From NCBI GenBank assembly GCA_027620595.1, contig JAQCDI010000193.1:1-5476 (forward strand): a stretch of DNA of 5,476 bases, in the 5' to 3' direction. This document shows, one piece after another, positions 1 to 5,476 of the stretch; the first letter of the stretch is position 1, and each line of letters opens with the position of its first letter. The notes beneath the pieces are model-generated. The model was given only the letters and a program-made list of their open reading frames with translations. It did no database searches and had not been told where the DNA came from. The stretch comes from Bacteroidota bacterium. Lineage in GTDB: Bacteria; Bacteroidota; Rhodothermia; Rhodothermales; UBA10348. Position numbers and translations under genes: made by a program.

Positions 1-28
1 GGGGCTTTCATCCACAAAATATATTCTC

Positions 29-1333
29 CTAGTACCGGTAGTAATCCGGCTTGTAGGGTCCGTCCGGCGTCACACCGATGTAGTCCGCCTGCTTCGGCGT
101 CAGCTCGTCGAGCTCTACGCCGATCTTGGCCAGGTGCAGACGCGCTACTTTCTCGTCGAGATGCTTGGGCAAAGTGTAGACCTGATTTTCGTACTGATCG
201 GCATTGTGCCAGAGTTCGAGCTGTGCCAGGACCTGGTTCGTAAACGAATTCGACATCACGAACGAAGGGTGGCCCGTGGCGCAACCGAGGTTGACCAGGC
301 GACCTTCGGCCAGGACGATGACTTCCTTGCCGTCGATGTTGAACAGATCGACCTGCGGCTTGATCGTGTCCTTGGTGTGGCCATAGTTCTTGTTCAGCCA
401 CGCCATGTCGATCTCGTTGTCGAAATGGCCGATGTTGCAGACAATGGCCTTGTCCTTCATGGAGCGGAAGTGACGCTCGGAAACCACGTTGAAGTTGCCG
501 GTGGCCGTAACCACGATATCGGCTTCCTTGACCGCGTCATCCATTTTCTTGACGGCATAGCCGTCCATGGCAGCCTGCAGCGCGCAGATCGGGTCGATTT
601 CCGTTACGATTACGCGAGCACCGGCTCCGCGAAGCGAAGCGGCCGAACCCTTGCCAACATCGCCATAACCTGCGACGACAGCCACCTTGCCGGCCATCAT
701 GATGTCGGTTGCGCGGCGGATGGCGTCCACCAGAGACTCCTTGCAGCCGTACTTGTTGTCGAACTTGGACTTCGTGACCGAGTCATTGACGTTGATGGCG
801 GGCATGGGAAGCGTGCCCGCTTTTTCCCGCTCGTGCAGGCGATGCACACCGGTGGTGGTCTCCTCGGAGAGCCCTTTGATGCCGGGGACCAGTTCCGGGT
901 AGCGGTCCAGGACCATGTTGGTCAGGTCTCCGCCATCATCGAGGATCATGTTGAGCGGCTTGCCTTCTTCTCCGAAGAACAGCGTCTGCTCGATGCACCA
1001 GTCAAATTCCTCTTCATTCATGCCTTTCCAGGCGTAGACCTGGATGCCTGCAGCAGCAATGGCCGCCGCAGCATGGTCCTGCGTCGAGAAGATGTTGCAG
1101 GACGACCACGTGACTTCTGCGCCGAGCTCGACCAGCGTCTCGATCAAGACCGCGGTCTGGACGGTCATGTGCAGGCAGCCCGCGATCCGAGCTCCCTTGA
1201 GGGGTTTCAAATGGCCGAACTCTTCACGGAGGGCCATGAGTCCGGGCATTTCGGCTTCTGCGAGACGGATCTCCTTGCGGCCCCATTCGGCCAATGAGAT
1301 GTCCTTGACGCGGTAATTGGTGGTCTCGATCAT
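29..1333 (-). CDS. ahcY: S-adenosylhomocysteine hydrolase (adenosylhomocysteinase)
   Basis: This cytosolic NAD-dependent enzyme reversibly splits S-adenosylhomocysteine into adenosine and homocysteine, removing the product inhibitor of methyltransferases in the methyl cycle. The protein is 434 aa and aligns with human AHCY at a constant offset of two residues. Visible landmarks are GCLHMT (H55, T57), DDGGD (D133), SEETTTG (E158), the SVTKSKFDN stretch (K188, D192, N193), C197, the Rossmann motif GYGDVGKG (222-229) with ribose-binding E245, NIGHFD (H303), N348, H355, and a C-terminal tail with K428 and Y432 that completes the neighbouring subunit's NAD site. It lacks the roughly 40-residue insert found between DDGGD and SEETTTG in many bacterial homologues. 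The ATG at 1333 (MIETTNY) is chosen because family homology begins there; a start at 1369 would add 12 unrelated residues. No clear Shine-Dalgarno precedes it. Its 5' end faces the divergent GH128 gene. The family call is near certain. Confidence 0.98.
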   Translation of the reverse strand: MIETTNYRVKDISLAEWGRKEIRLAEAEMPGLMALREEFGHLKPLKGARIAGCLHMTVQTAVLIETLVELGAEVTWSSCNIFSTQDHAAAAIAAAGIQVYAWKGMNEEEFDWCIEQTLFFGEEGKPLNMILDDGGDLTNMVLDRYPELVPGIKGLSEETTTGVHRLHEREKAGTLPMPAINVNDSVTKSKFDNKYGCKESLVDAIRRATDIMMAGKVAVVAGYGDVGKGSAASLRGAGARVIVTEIDPICALQAAMDGYAVKKMDDAVKEADIVVTATGNFNVVSERHFRSMKDKAIVCNIGHFDNEIDMAWLNKNYGHTKDTIKPQVDLFNIDGKEVIVLAEGRLVNLGCATGHPSFVMSNSFTNQVLAQLELWHNADQYENQVYTLPKHLDEKVARLHLAKIGVELDELTPKQADYIGVTPDGPYKPDYYRY

Positions 1334-1433
1334 TGTTCTTGAAGTAGTGTATCGACACTGGGAGCACATTTGTACCGTTGGGGGACAAATGGTTTCTCGA
1401 AAAGTCGGGGAATCGGGAGCAGGAAACGTTCAA

Positions 1434-1446
1434 ACAATCCGATTGT
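1434..1446. repeat. Short inverted repeat, possible operator
   Basis: The sequence ACAATC-C-GATTGT is a perfect dyad with 6-bp arms and a 1-base centre. It lies about 100 bases upstream of the ahcY start and 168 bases upstream of the GH128 start, a plausible place for a regulator site. Nothing identifies the regulator, and a dyad of this size can occur by chance. Confidence 0.3.
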
Positions 1447-1470
1447 CACGCCTTCCATCGCAGATCGCCG

Positions 1471-1487
1471 CCCCACTTTTTTTGGGG
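1471..1487. repeat. Small hairpin with T-tract loop
   Basis: CCCCA (1471-1475) can pair with TGGGG (1483-1487) around a CTTTTTT loop. The T run is inside the loop rather than after the stem, so this does not look like an intrinsic terminator. It may have no function. Confidence 0.2.
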
Positions 1488-1533
1488 GCTTCCGGAACTG
1501 AGCAGGCAGGCGAAGTGATTCGATCAACGGTTC

Positions 1534-1553
1534 ACCCGAAACGCGAAGCGGGT
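1534..1553. repeat. Small hairpin upstream of the GH128 gene
   Basis: ACCCG (1534-1538) pairs with CGGGT (1549-1553) across a 10-base loop, 60 bases before the proposed GTG start. It is followed by a G-rich run (1555-1560), not a T run, so it is not an intrinsic terminator. It could lie in the mRNA leader; function unknown. Confidence 0.2.
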
Positions 1554-1613
1554 CAGGGGGTAGGATCGATCCCGCCGCTCACGATTCCTGCCCATCAGCC
1601 CCAGTCAATCATC

Positions 1614-2495
1614 GTGGCACTGAGAAAACTGTTCGTTCTGATCCTGCTCCTGGCGGTCGCTGGCTGCGACAGCTCCGACCCGGCCGTGGACGAGGCGCCC
1701 AAACCGGGTGAGCCGATCATGAAAAGCGCCAAGCGCGGCATTGCCTACAACATGCAGGATGCGGCGGACTTCGAGGCGTTGAAGTCGGGCGTAAGCTGGT
1801 GGTACAACTGGCATCATGCCACGACGACGCCGCCGGCGCACACCACAACGTACCAGATGGAATACCTGCCCATGCTGTGGGGCAACAACGCCGCCACGGA
1901 TTTCGAGCAGGTCAAGACCTTCATCCAATCACGTCCTGGGATCGGATATCTTCTCGTGCTCAACGAGCCCAACCTGACCGACCAGGCCAACATGACGCCG
2001 CAGCGGGCCGCCGAGGAATGGGTGAAGTACGAGAAGGTCATTTCGGACCTGGAGGCGGCCGGGCGGAACATCAAGCTGGTCGGCCCGCAGATGACCTGGG
2101 GCACCATGATCGGGCTCTCTGATCCCGTATTCTGGCTGGATCAGTTCTACGCCTATTACCGTGCGGCCAACGGCGGACGCGATCCGCGCATCGACTACCT
2201 GGCCTTCCACTGGTATGATTACGGCCTTGAGACACAGCTCAATCGACTCCAGAAGTACGGCAAGCCGATCTGGATCACGGAAATGGCCAACTGGAACGAC
2301 AACATCGACACGGTCGAGAAGCAGATCGAGCAGATGACCCAGATGGTGACCCTGGCCGAGAGCCGCTCGGATGTATTCCGCTACGCGTGGTTCATGGGCC
2401 GCTGGCCGAACGACGTGCATCACACGTCCATCTTCCAGGATGCGGCCGGTCAGTTGACCGCATTGGGCCAGGCCTACATCAACCTGCCCTACTGA
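1614..2495 (+). CDS. GH128 (Asl1-like) glycoside hydrolase lipoprotein, probable beta-1,3-glucanase
   Basis: The 293-aa product looks like a secreted, lipid-anchored TIM-barrel hydrolase of family GH128, whose characterised members cut beta-1,3-glucans such as laminarin or curdlan. Residues 1-17 form a lipoprotein signal peptide: K/R near the start, a hydrophobic core, then lipobox V-A-G-C with lipidated C18. A Pro/acidic linker runs to about residue 36. The catalytic domain starts at KRGIAYN (40-46) and continues with SWWYNW (61-66), EYLPMLWG (83-90), LNEPN (116-120, probable acid/base E118), HWYDY (199-203) and WITEMANW (220-227, probable nucleophile E223). D19 and further acidic residues after C18 could favour surface display, as in Bacteroidota lipoprotein export signals. 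The GTG start at 1614 is chosen because it puts the signal peptide at the N-terminus; in-frame TTG (1317) or ATG (1389) starts would bury it. No Shine-Dalgarno is obvious. No SusC/SusD or transport genes are adjacent. The family call is firm; the exact substrate is inferred. Confidence 0.88.
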   Translation: MALRKLFVLILLLAVAGCDSSDPAVDEAPKPGEPIMKSAKRGIAYNMQDAADFEALKSGVSWWYNWHHATTTPPAHTTTYQMEYLPMLWGNNAATDFEQVKTFIQSRPGIGYLLVLNEPNLTDQANMTPQRAAEEWVKYEKVISDLEAAGRNIKLVGPQMTWGTMIGLSDPVFWLDQFYAYYRAANGGRDPRIDYLAFHWYDYGLETQLNRLQKYGKPIWITEMANWNDNIDTVEKQIEQMTQMVTLAESRSDVFRYAWFMGRWPNDVHHTSIFQDAAGQLTALGQAYINLPY

Positions 2496-2501
2496 GCGTC
2501 G

Positions 2502-3323
2502 TCACCCGAGCGCGACGTCCAGGACCATCATGACCAGGAAGCCGAGCAAGGCGGCGAAGGTGGCGAGGTCGGTGTTGCCATGAGAATGCGATTCCGGCAC
2601 CAGCTCCTCGATGACCACGAAGATCATGGCACCTGCGGCAAGGGCCAGGGCGTAGGGGAGGATGGGGCGGAACTGGACCACCGCCGCAGCACCGAGGACA
2701 GCCGCCGCAGGCTCCACGATGGCCGAGAGCTGTCCGTACCAGAAGGATTTCAGCCGGCTAACGCCGCGGGCCCGGATGGGCAGGGCCACAGCCACACCTT
2801 CCGGGAAGTTCTGGATGCCGATCCCGATGGCCAACGCGGTTGCTCCGGCCAGCGTGACACTTCCACCCATGTCCATTCCGGTGGCGACAGCGCCGAAAGC
2901 CACGCCGACAGCCAGCCCCTCGGGAATGTTGTGGAGCGTGATGGCCATGACCAGCAACGTGGTTCGCTTCCATTCCGTCGGCAATCCTTCAGCCTGCGCA
3001 CGATCCTGGAAAAGGTGCAGGTGGGGGAGGGTCCGGTCGGCAATCCAGAGGAAGGCGCCTCCGGCCACAAGGCCAGCAGCGGCAGGAAGCCATTCTGGCA
3101 TGGACGACCCAACCGATAGTTCGATGGATGGCGCAAGCAGGGACCAATAACTGGCAGCCAGCATGACGCCCGCAGCAAACCCCAGCATGCCGTCGAGCAA
3201 TCGCTGATTGACCCCTCGGGCAAAAACCACCACTCCTGCACCAAGGGCCGTAATGGACCAGGTGAACATGCCTGCAAGCAAGGCCTGGGTTACGGGGGAG
3301 AGAGCGGTAAATGCTTCCATCAT
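2502..3323 (-). CDS. ZIP-family metal transporter (GufA/ZupT-like)
   Basis: This inner-membrane protein belongs to the ZIP family, which moves Zn2+ and often Fe2+ or Mn2+ into the cytoplasm. At 273 aa it has the usual bacterial size and about eight hydrophobic helices (roughly 10-36, 44-64, 80-97, 122-146, 155-183, 200-217, 221-241, 254-272). The signature metal site is clear: HNIPEG in helix 4 (H131, N132, E135), QNFPEG in helix 5 (Q171, N172, E175) and E204 in helix 6. The Q in helix 5 is typical of the GufA-like branch. Short loops contain possible metal-handling histidines (HLH 101-103, HSH 246-248). Two adjacent ATGs, 3323 and 3320, are possible starts; a GGGG run fits the second slightly better. 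It lies 70 bases downstream of the T9SS-cargo gene on the same strand and may be co-transcribed. Its stop is 6 bases from the convergent GH128 stop, leaving no room for a dedicated terminator. Which metal it carries cannot be read from sequence. Confidence 0.93.
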   Translation of the reverse strand: MMEAFTALSPVTQALLAGMFTWSITALGAGVVVFARGVNQRLLDGMLGFAAGVMLAASYWSLLAPSIELSVGSSMPEWLPAAAGLVAGGAFLWIADRTLPHLHLFQDRAQAEGLPTEWKRTTLLVMAITLHNIPEGLAVGVAFGAVATGMDMGGSVTLAGATALAIGIGIQNFPEGVAVALPIRARGVSRLKSFWYGQLSAIVEPAAAVLGAAAVVQFRPILPYALALAAGAMIFVVIEELVPESHSHGNTDLATFAALLGFLVMMVLDVALG

Positions 3324-3393
3324 GGCCCCAGGTTAGGGGGCGCTCAGGAAGGCAGCTGTCAGGGAATTCCGCAAAACAGCCCCCAGGCAGCCG

Positions 3394-4914
3394 TTACTTC
3401 ACCAGGGTCATTGTGCCCGTTTCCTGTCCACGGTCGGTGTTGACCCGGTAGAGATAGGTGCCACTCGGCAGGTCGTCGGCGTCAAAGCGGAATTCGTGTG
3501 TGCCCATGGAAAGGTAGCCGTCATGCAGGTTCCTGACTTCCCGTCCCGTCATGTCATAGACGGTTATGCGCACGTTGCTGCTTTCGGGCAGTTCGATCCG
3601 GACGGTGGTGGAACTGCTGAAGGGATTGGGGTAGTTACCCAGCTGAAGGGTGCCGGGCAGTTCCTCCGATCCTGCTGCTCCCGCCGTATCCTGTGAGCGC
3701 ACACGTGACGAGACCACATTCAATTCAACGGGGATGGTTACCTGGGTGCCGTAGAAGTCATCCACGGTGACCTGGATCTCGGCATCGTAGCGGCCGGGCT
3801 GCAGATCCTGTGCTGAAACGGTCAAGACGCCGCGCACGCCAGCTTTACCTTTGACCTCCCGGTTGGCGAATCCGATCAGCCATTCCGCATCATTGCGGGA
3901 TACGGCCTGCGCGGACCATTTGGTGGAAAGTGAAGACCGATTACGCAGCCGGAGGGTGGTTTCGCCCACCTCGCCTGCGGGAAGGGTGATGCGGATGGTC
4001 TCGTCGTCCACCGATGCCGCCGGGGCGTGGACGAAGAAGCGGCCTTCGTTTGCCCAAGCGCGTTCAGTGGGTCCGACCAACATCCGGTACGTGCCTTCGG
4101 CCAGATCGCAATTGCCCTTGACTTGATGGGCCGTGGATGGGGCCACATTTCCTTCAGCATCGAAAGGTGTGTAGTTGGCCACCTTCTGGAAATCACCAAG
4201 CGCCACGCGGGCCTGATGGACGCTGGATTTCCATGTCAGACCGGAGCGGACCGGATCGCGGACTGCCGTTACGGGACCGGCAGAGGCAACGCAAACCTGC
4301 TTTCCGTCGGTGATCCAGATGTCCACCGGAAGGTCCCGAACCCCGTCAAACCCATCCTCGGCAGCGGGACGATGCATCTGGAGCTGCACCTCGAGACCGC
4401 CTTTGAAGCCCGTTTCAGAAGTTTGGCTTACGCGCTCGAGCGCAGCAACACCATTGGCGATCTGCAAAGCCTCCTCGAAGAGGTGGACCACCTGATCGCC
4501 CTGAACTGCGAAGAGGCGCCACGATCCGGCATCCAGGCACAAAGCATTTCGGGGGGCGAACCGCTTGGCGTCCGGTGAAACATCGGATCCCTGCAGCACG
4601 CCAAGATCACAGTCGGTGGCTTCCCAACTGTCATTGCGCGATGCAAACAAATGGATGGGAGCTGCAGACGCGTCGTTGTCCGACGCAGCGCCGGCCCAGC
4701 GGATATGGAAGGGGTCGTCCAGGGAATGGACCTCACCTTCGGTCTCCCAATCAACGGTGGGGGCAGAATTGGCGAACATGGATCCGGACAAGCCACGTTG
4801 GTCGGCAGGTGACGGAAGATCGAGCCACATGAACAGCGCGGCCAGAGCGAGCATGCTGAGCAGCGCTCCGAGCGCGAGGCGGCGTTGGCGGGTGTGGTGG
4901 GAGGGTCGGCGCAT
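3394..4914 (-). CDS. Exported protein of unknown function with a T9SS type A C-terminal sorting domain
   Basis: The 506-aa product is predicted to be secreted or surface-attached through the type IX secretion system. A basic N-terminus (RRPSHHTRQRR) is followed by a hydrophobic segment (13-33) and a possible signal peptidase I site S-P-A|D after residue 37. Residues about 50-300 match no family I recognise; they carry four cysteines (102, 126, 208, 269), which could form disulfides. Residues about 303-402 look like an Ig/BACON-type beta sandwich, with LRLRNRSS near the start and PGRYDAEIQVTV near the end. After a linker (403-422), residues 424-506 form a T9SS sorting domain: NYPNPF (427-432), VRITVYDMTGREV (448-460), and LPSGTYLYRV (482-491) with a terminal LVK. 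The ATG at 4914 is preferred because it gives a normal signal peptide; an upstream GTG at 4953 would add 13 residues. The sorting domain is usually removed after transport. The family of the sorting domain is clear; cargo function is unknown. Confidence 0.88.
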   Translation of the reverse strand: MRRPSHHTRQRRLALGALLSMLALAALFMWLDLPSPADQRGLSGSMFANSAPTVDWETEGEVHSLDDPFHIRWAGAASDNDASAAPIHLFASRNDSWEATDCDLGVLQGSDVSPDAKRFAPRNALCLDAGSWRLFAVQGDQVVHLFEEALQIANGVAALERVSQTSETGFKGGLEVQLQMHRPAAEDGFDGVRDLPVDIWITDGKQVCVASAGPVTAVRDPVRSGLTWKSSVHQARVALGDFQKVANYTPFDAEGNVAPSTAHQVKGNCDLAEGTYRMLVGPTERAWANEGRFFVHAPAASVDDETIRITLPAGEVGETTLRLRNRSSLSTKWSAQAVSRNDAEWLIGFANREVKGKAGVRGVLTVSAQDLQPGRYDAEIQVTVDDFYGTQVTIPVELNVVSSRVRSQDTAGAAGSEELPGTLQLGNYPNPFSSSTTVRIELPESSNVRITVYDMTGREVRNLHDGYLSMGTHEFRFDADDLPSGTYLYRVNTDRGQETGTMTLVK

Positions 4915-5003
4915 ATCAATGGGGATTTTCCCAAATACACATCGGGAATCCACGGGTTGGAAGAGGTTTCACTCCAGAAGCAGCCCGGGGTCAATGTATG
5001 GCT

Positions 5004-5017
5004 TGCGATATATCGCA
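5004..5017. repeat. 14-bp perfect palindrome, candidate operator
   Basis: TGCGATATATCGCA is perfectly self-complementary over 14 bases with an AT-rich centre, the shape expected for a homodimeric repressor site. It sits 96 bases upstream of mscL and 90 bases upstream of the divergent T9SS-cargo gene. The binding protein is unknown. Confidence 0.45.
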
Positions 5018-5018
5018 G

Positions 5019-5033
5019 GTATCAGGATGATAC
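5019..5033. repeat. Inverted repeat GTATCA-GGA-TGATAC
   Basis: Perfect 6-bp arms flank a 3-base spacer. The repeat begins two bases after the 14-bp palindrome, so the two centres are about 15-16 bp apart, roughly one and a half helical turns. It could be a second operator or one arm of a composite site. Confidence 0.4.
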
Positions 5034-5066
5034 GTCCCACACGGGGCACTGTCCATGTCGGGACGT
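5032..5066. repeat. Inverted repeat ACGTCCC ... GGGACGT
   Basis: Perfect 7-bp arms at 5032-5038 and 5060-5066 enclose 21 bases. If transcribed toward mscL this could form a stem-loop in the leader, about 46 bases before the start codon. It overlaps the preceding dyad by two bases and has no T run after it, so it is not a standard terminator. Confidence 0.35.
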
Positions 5067-5112
5067 CTCCCTCTCCAACTCCCAACATCACCCCACAAAT
5101 AGCAGGTATCCC

Positions 5113-5448
5113 ATGAGTATGGTCAGCGAATTCAAGGAGTTTGCGGTCAAGGGCAATGCGGTCGATATGGCCGTCGGTATCGTCGTCGGGGCCGCCTTCG
5201 GTTCGGTCGTTTCCTCCTTCGTCGCCGATATCATCATGCCGCCGGTCGGTTTGTTGATCGGCGGAGTGGATTTCACAGCCCTTGCTCTGACGCTGAAGGA
5301 AGCGGCAGGTGAAGAGGCGGCCGTGACCTTGAACTACGGCAATTTCATCCAGACCGTGGTCGACTTCCTGATCGTGGCCTGGGCCATCTTCCTGGCTGTG
5401 AAGTCGGTCAACAAGCTGCGTGGCTCGGACGCCAAGGATGAAGGCTGA
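5113..5448 (+). CDS. mscL: Large-conductance mechanosensitive channel MscL, short C-terminus
   Basis: MscL is a homopentameric inner-membrane channel that opens under membrane tension to release solutes during hypo-osmotic shock. The 111-aa product aligns without gaps to E. coli MscL over its first 30 residues: amphipathic N-terminal helix SEFKEFAVKGN (5-15), then TM1 with D18 and the pore-lining glycines G22, G26 and G30, then VADIIMPPVGLLIGG (37-51). A periplasmic loop (about 50-74) leads to YGNFIQTVVDFLIVAWAIF in TM2 (about 75-98). The protein stops after VNKLRGSDAKDEG, so the C-terminal cytoplasmic helix bundle (EIRDLLK-type) of the 136-aa E. coli protein is missing. Short MscLs exist elsewhere, so function is probably kept. 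The ATG at 5113 matches the E. coli N-terminus; a second ATG lies at 5119. An AGCAGG element about 7 bases upstream could serve as a weak ribosome site. The gene appears monocistronic and divergent from the T9SS-cargo gene. Confidence 0.96.
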   Translation: MSMVSEFKEFAVKGNAVDMAVGIVVGAAFGSVVSSFVADIIMPPVGLLIGGVDFTALALTLKEAAGEEAAVTLNYGNFIQTVVDFLIVAWAIFLAVKSVNKLRGSDAKDEG

Positions 5449-5455
5449 GGTTCGG

Positions 5456-5465
5456 CCGGATCCGG
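5456..5465. repeat. 10-bp palindrome after mscL
   Basis: CCGGATCCGG is perfectly self-complementary, begins 7 bases after the mscL stop and is followed by AAAA rather than a T run. It might be part of a 3' structure, but the window ends too soon to judge. Confidence 0.2.
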
Positions 5466-5476
5466 AAAATAGTCGG

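Larger units (their letters stand above)
1334..1613. other. Divergent intergenic region between ahcY and the GH128 lipoprotein gene
   Basis: These 280 bases separate the starts of two divergent genes and should hold both promoters. I could not place a convincing sigma-70 or Bacteroidota-type (TTTG/TAnnTTTG) promoter on either strand, nor the conserved core of an S-adenosylhomocysteine riboswitch upstream of ahcY. It does contain a 13-bp dyad (1434-1446), a hairpin with a seven-T loop (1471-1487), a 5-bp-stem hairpin (1534-1553) and the 10-bp palindrome GGATCGATCC (1563-1572). The plus-strand frame of the GH128 gene stays open through the whole region, so an automated caller could wrongly extend that gene upstream. 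Confidence 0.6.
4915..5112. promoter_or_regulatory. Divergent promoter region rich in dyads, T9SS-cargo gene / mscL
   Basis: These 198 bases separate two divergent starts and should contain both promoters. Three inverted repeats are packed between 5004 and 5066, and the 9-mer GCAGGTATC occurs twice, at 5015 and 5102, the second copy just before the mscL ATG. A short TGGG/CCCA pairing (4920-4933) lies right in front of the minus-strand ATG. No promoter matches a consensus well enough to call. The regulatory role is inferred from position and symmetry only. Confidence 0.5.

Noticed and set aside
1..11. Possible start of another minus-strand gene (ATG AAA GCC) just after ahcY
   Set aside because: An AGGAG overlaps the ahcY stop, but spacing to the ATG is long and only three codons are visible, so it cannot be supported.
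134..1297. A 387-codon open frame on the plus strand, antisense to ahcY
   Set aside because: It is the mirror of a GC-rich, strongly conserved gene. Its protein has no recognisable domain, and the minus-strand product is unmistakable.
1471..1487. Intrinsic terminator
   Set aside because: The T run is in the loop of the hairpin, and the location between two divergent starts does not call for a terminator.
1334..1620. S-adenosylhomocysteine riboswitch upstream of ahcY
   Set aside because: Such switches often precede ahcY, but the minus-strand leader lacks their conserved core sequence.
1929..2423. A 164-codon open frame antisense to the GH128 gene
   Set aside because: The translation is low-complexity shadow sequence, while the plus-strand protein shows clear GH128 motifs.
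2580..3150. Two overlapping plus-strand open frames inside the ZIP gene
   Set aside because: Both are antisense to a clear membrane transporter, rich in Arg/Gly/Ser as expected from reverse reading, with no domain.
4027..4578. A 183-codon plus-strand open frame inside the T9SS-cargo gene
   Set aside because: It has no recognisable motif; the minus-strand frame runs uninterrupted from signal peptide to sorting domain.
4860..4890. Twin-arginine signal in the T9SS-cargo protein (QRRLALG)
   Set aside because: The Tat consensus S/T-R-R-x-F-L-K is not matched, and known T9SS cargo crosses the inner membrane by Sec.

Overview
The window looks like ordinary chromosome from a high-GC member of the Bacteroidota/Rhodothermota (FCB) group, most likely a Rhodothermales-like bacterium. 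The main reasons are a type IX secretion (T9SS) type A C-terminal sorting domain on one protein, a lipoprotein with an acidic stretch after its lipidated cysteine, start regions with weak or no Shine-Dalgarno sequences, and GC-rich codon use. The lineage is an inference. No phage, insertion sequence, CRISPR array, tRNA or rRNA was seen.

Layout: (1) 29-1333, minus: S-adenosylhomocysteine hydrolase (ahcY), complete and with all the expected catalytic residues. (2) 1334-1613: divergent intergenic region with small dyads. (3) 1614-2495, plus: a lipoprotein of the GH128 (Asl1-like) glycoside hydrolase type, probably a beta-1,3-glucanase. (4) 2502-3323, minus: ZIP-family (GufA/ZupT-like) metal transporter, convergent with the glucanase and only 6 bp away. 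(5) 3394-4914, minus: exported protein with an unrecognised N-terminal half, an Ig/BACON-like beta domain and a T9SS sorting domain. (6) 4915-5112: divergent intergenic region with a dense set of inverted repeats. (7) 5113-5448, plus: mscL, a mechanosensitive channel that ends right after its second membrane helix.

The five genes do not form one pathway. AhcY belongs to the methyl cycle. The glucanase and the T9SS cargo are cell-surface proteins, and the ZIP transporter and MscL are envelope transport and osmotic-safety functions. The T9SS-cargo and ZIP genes share strand and are 70 bp apart, so they may be co-transcribed. The others are probably single transcription units.

I did not find a convincing new multi-gene system. 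The points most worth a second look are the stacked dyads before mscL, the short MscL C-terminus, and the unassigned N-terminal half of the T9SS cargo protein.
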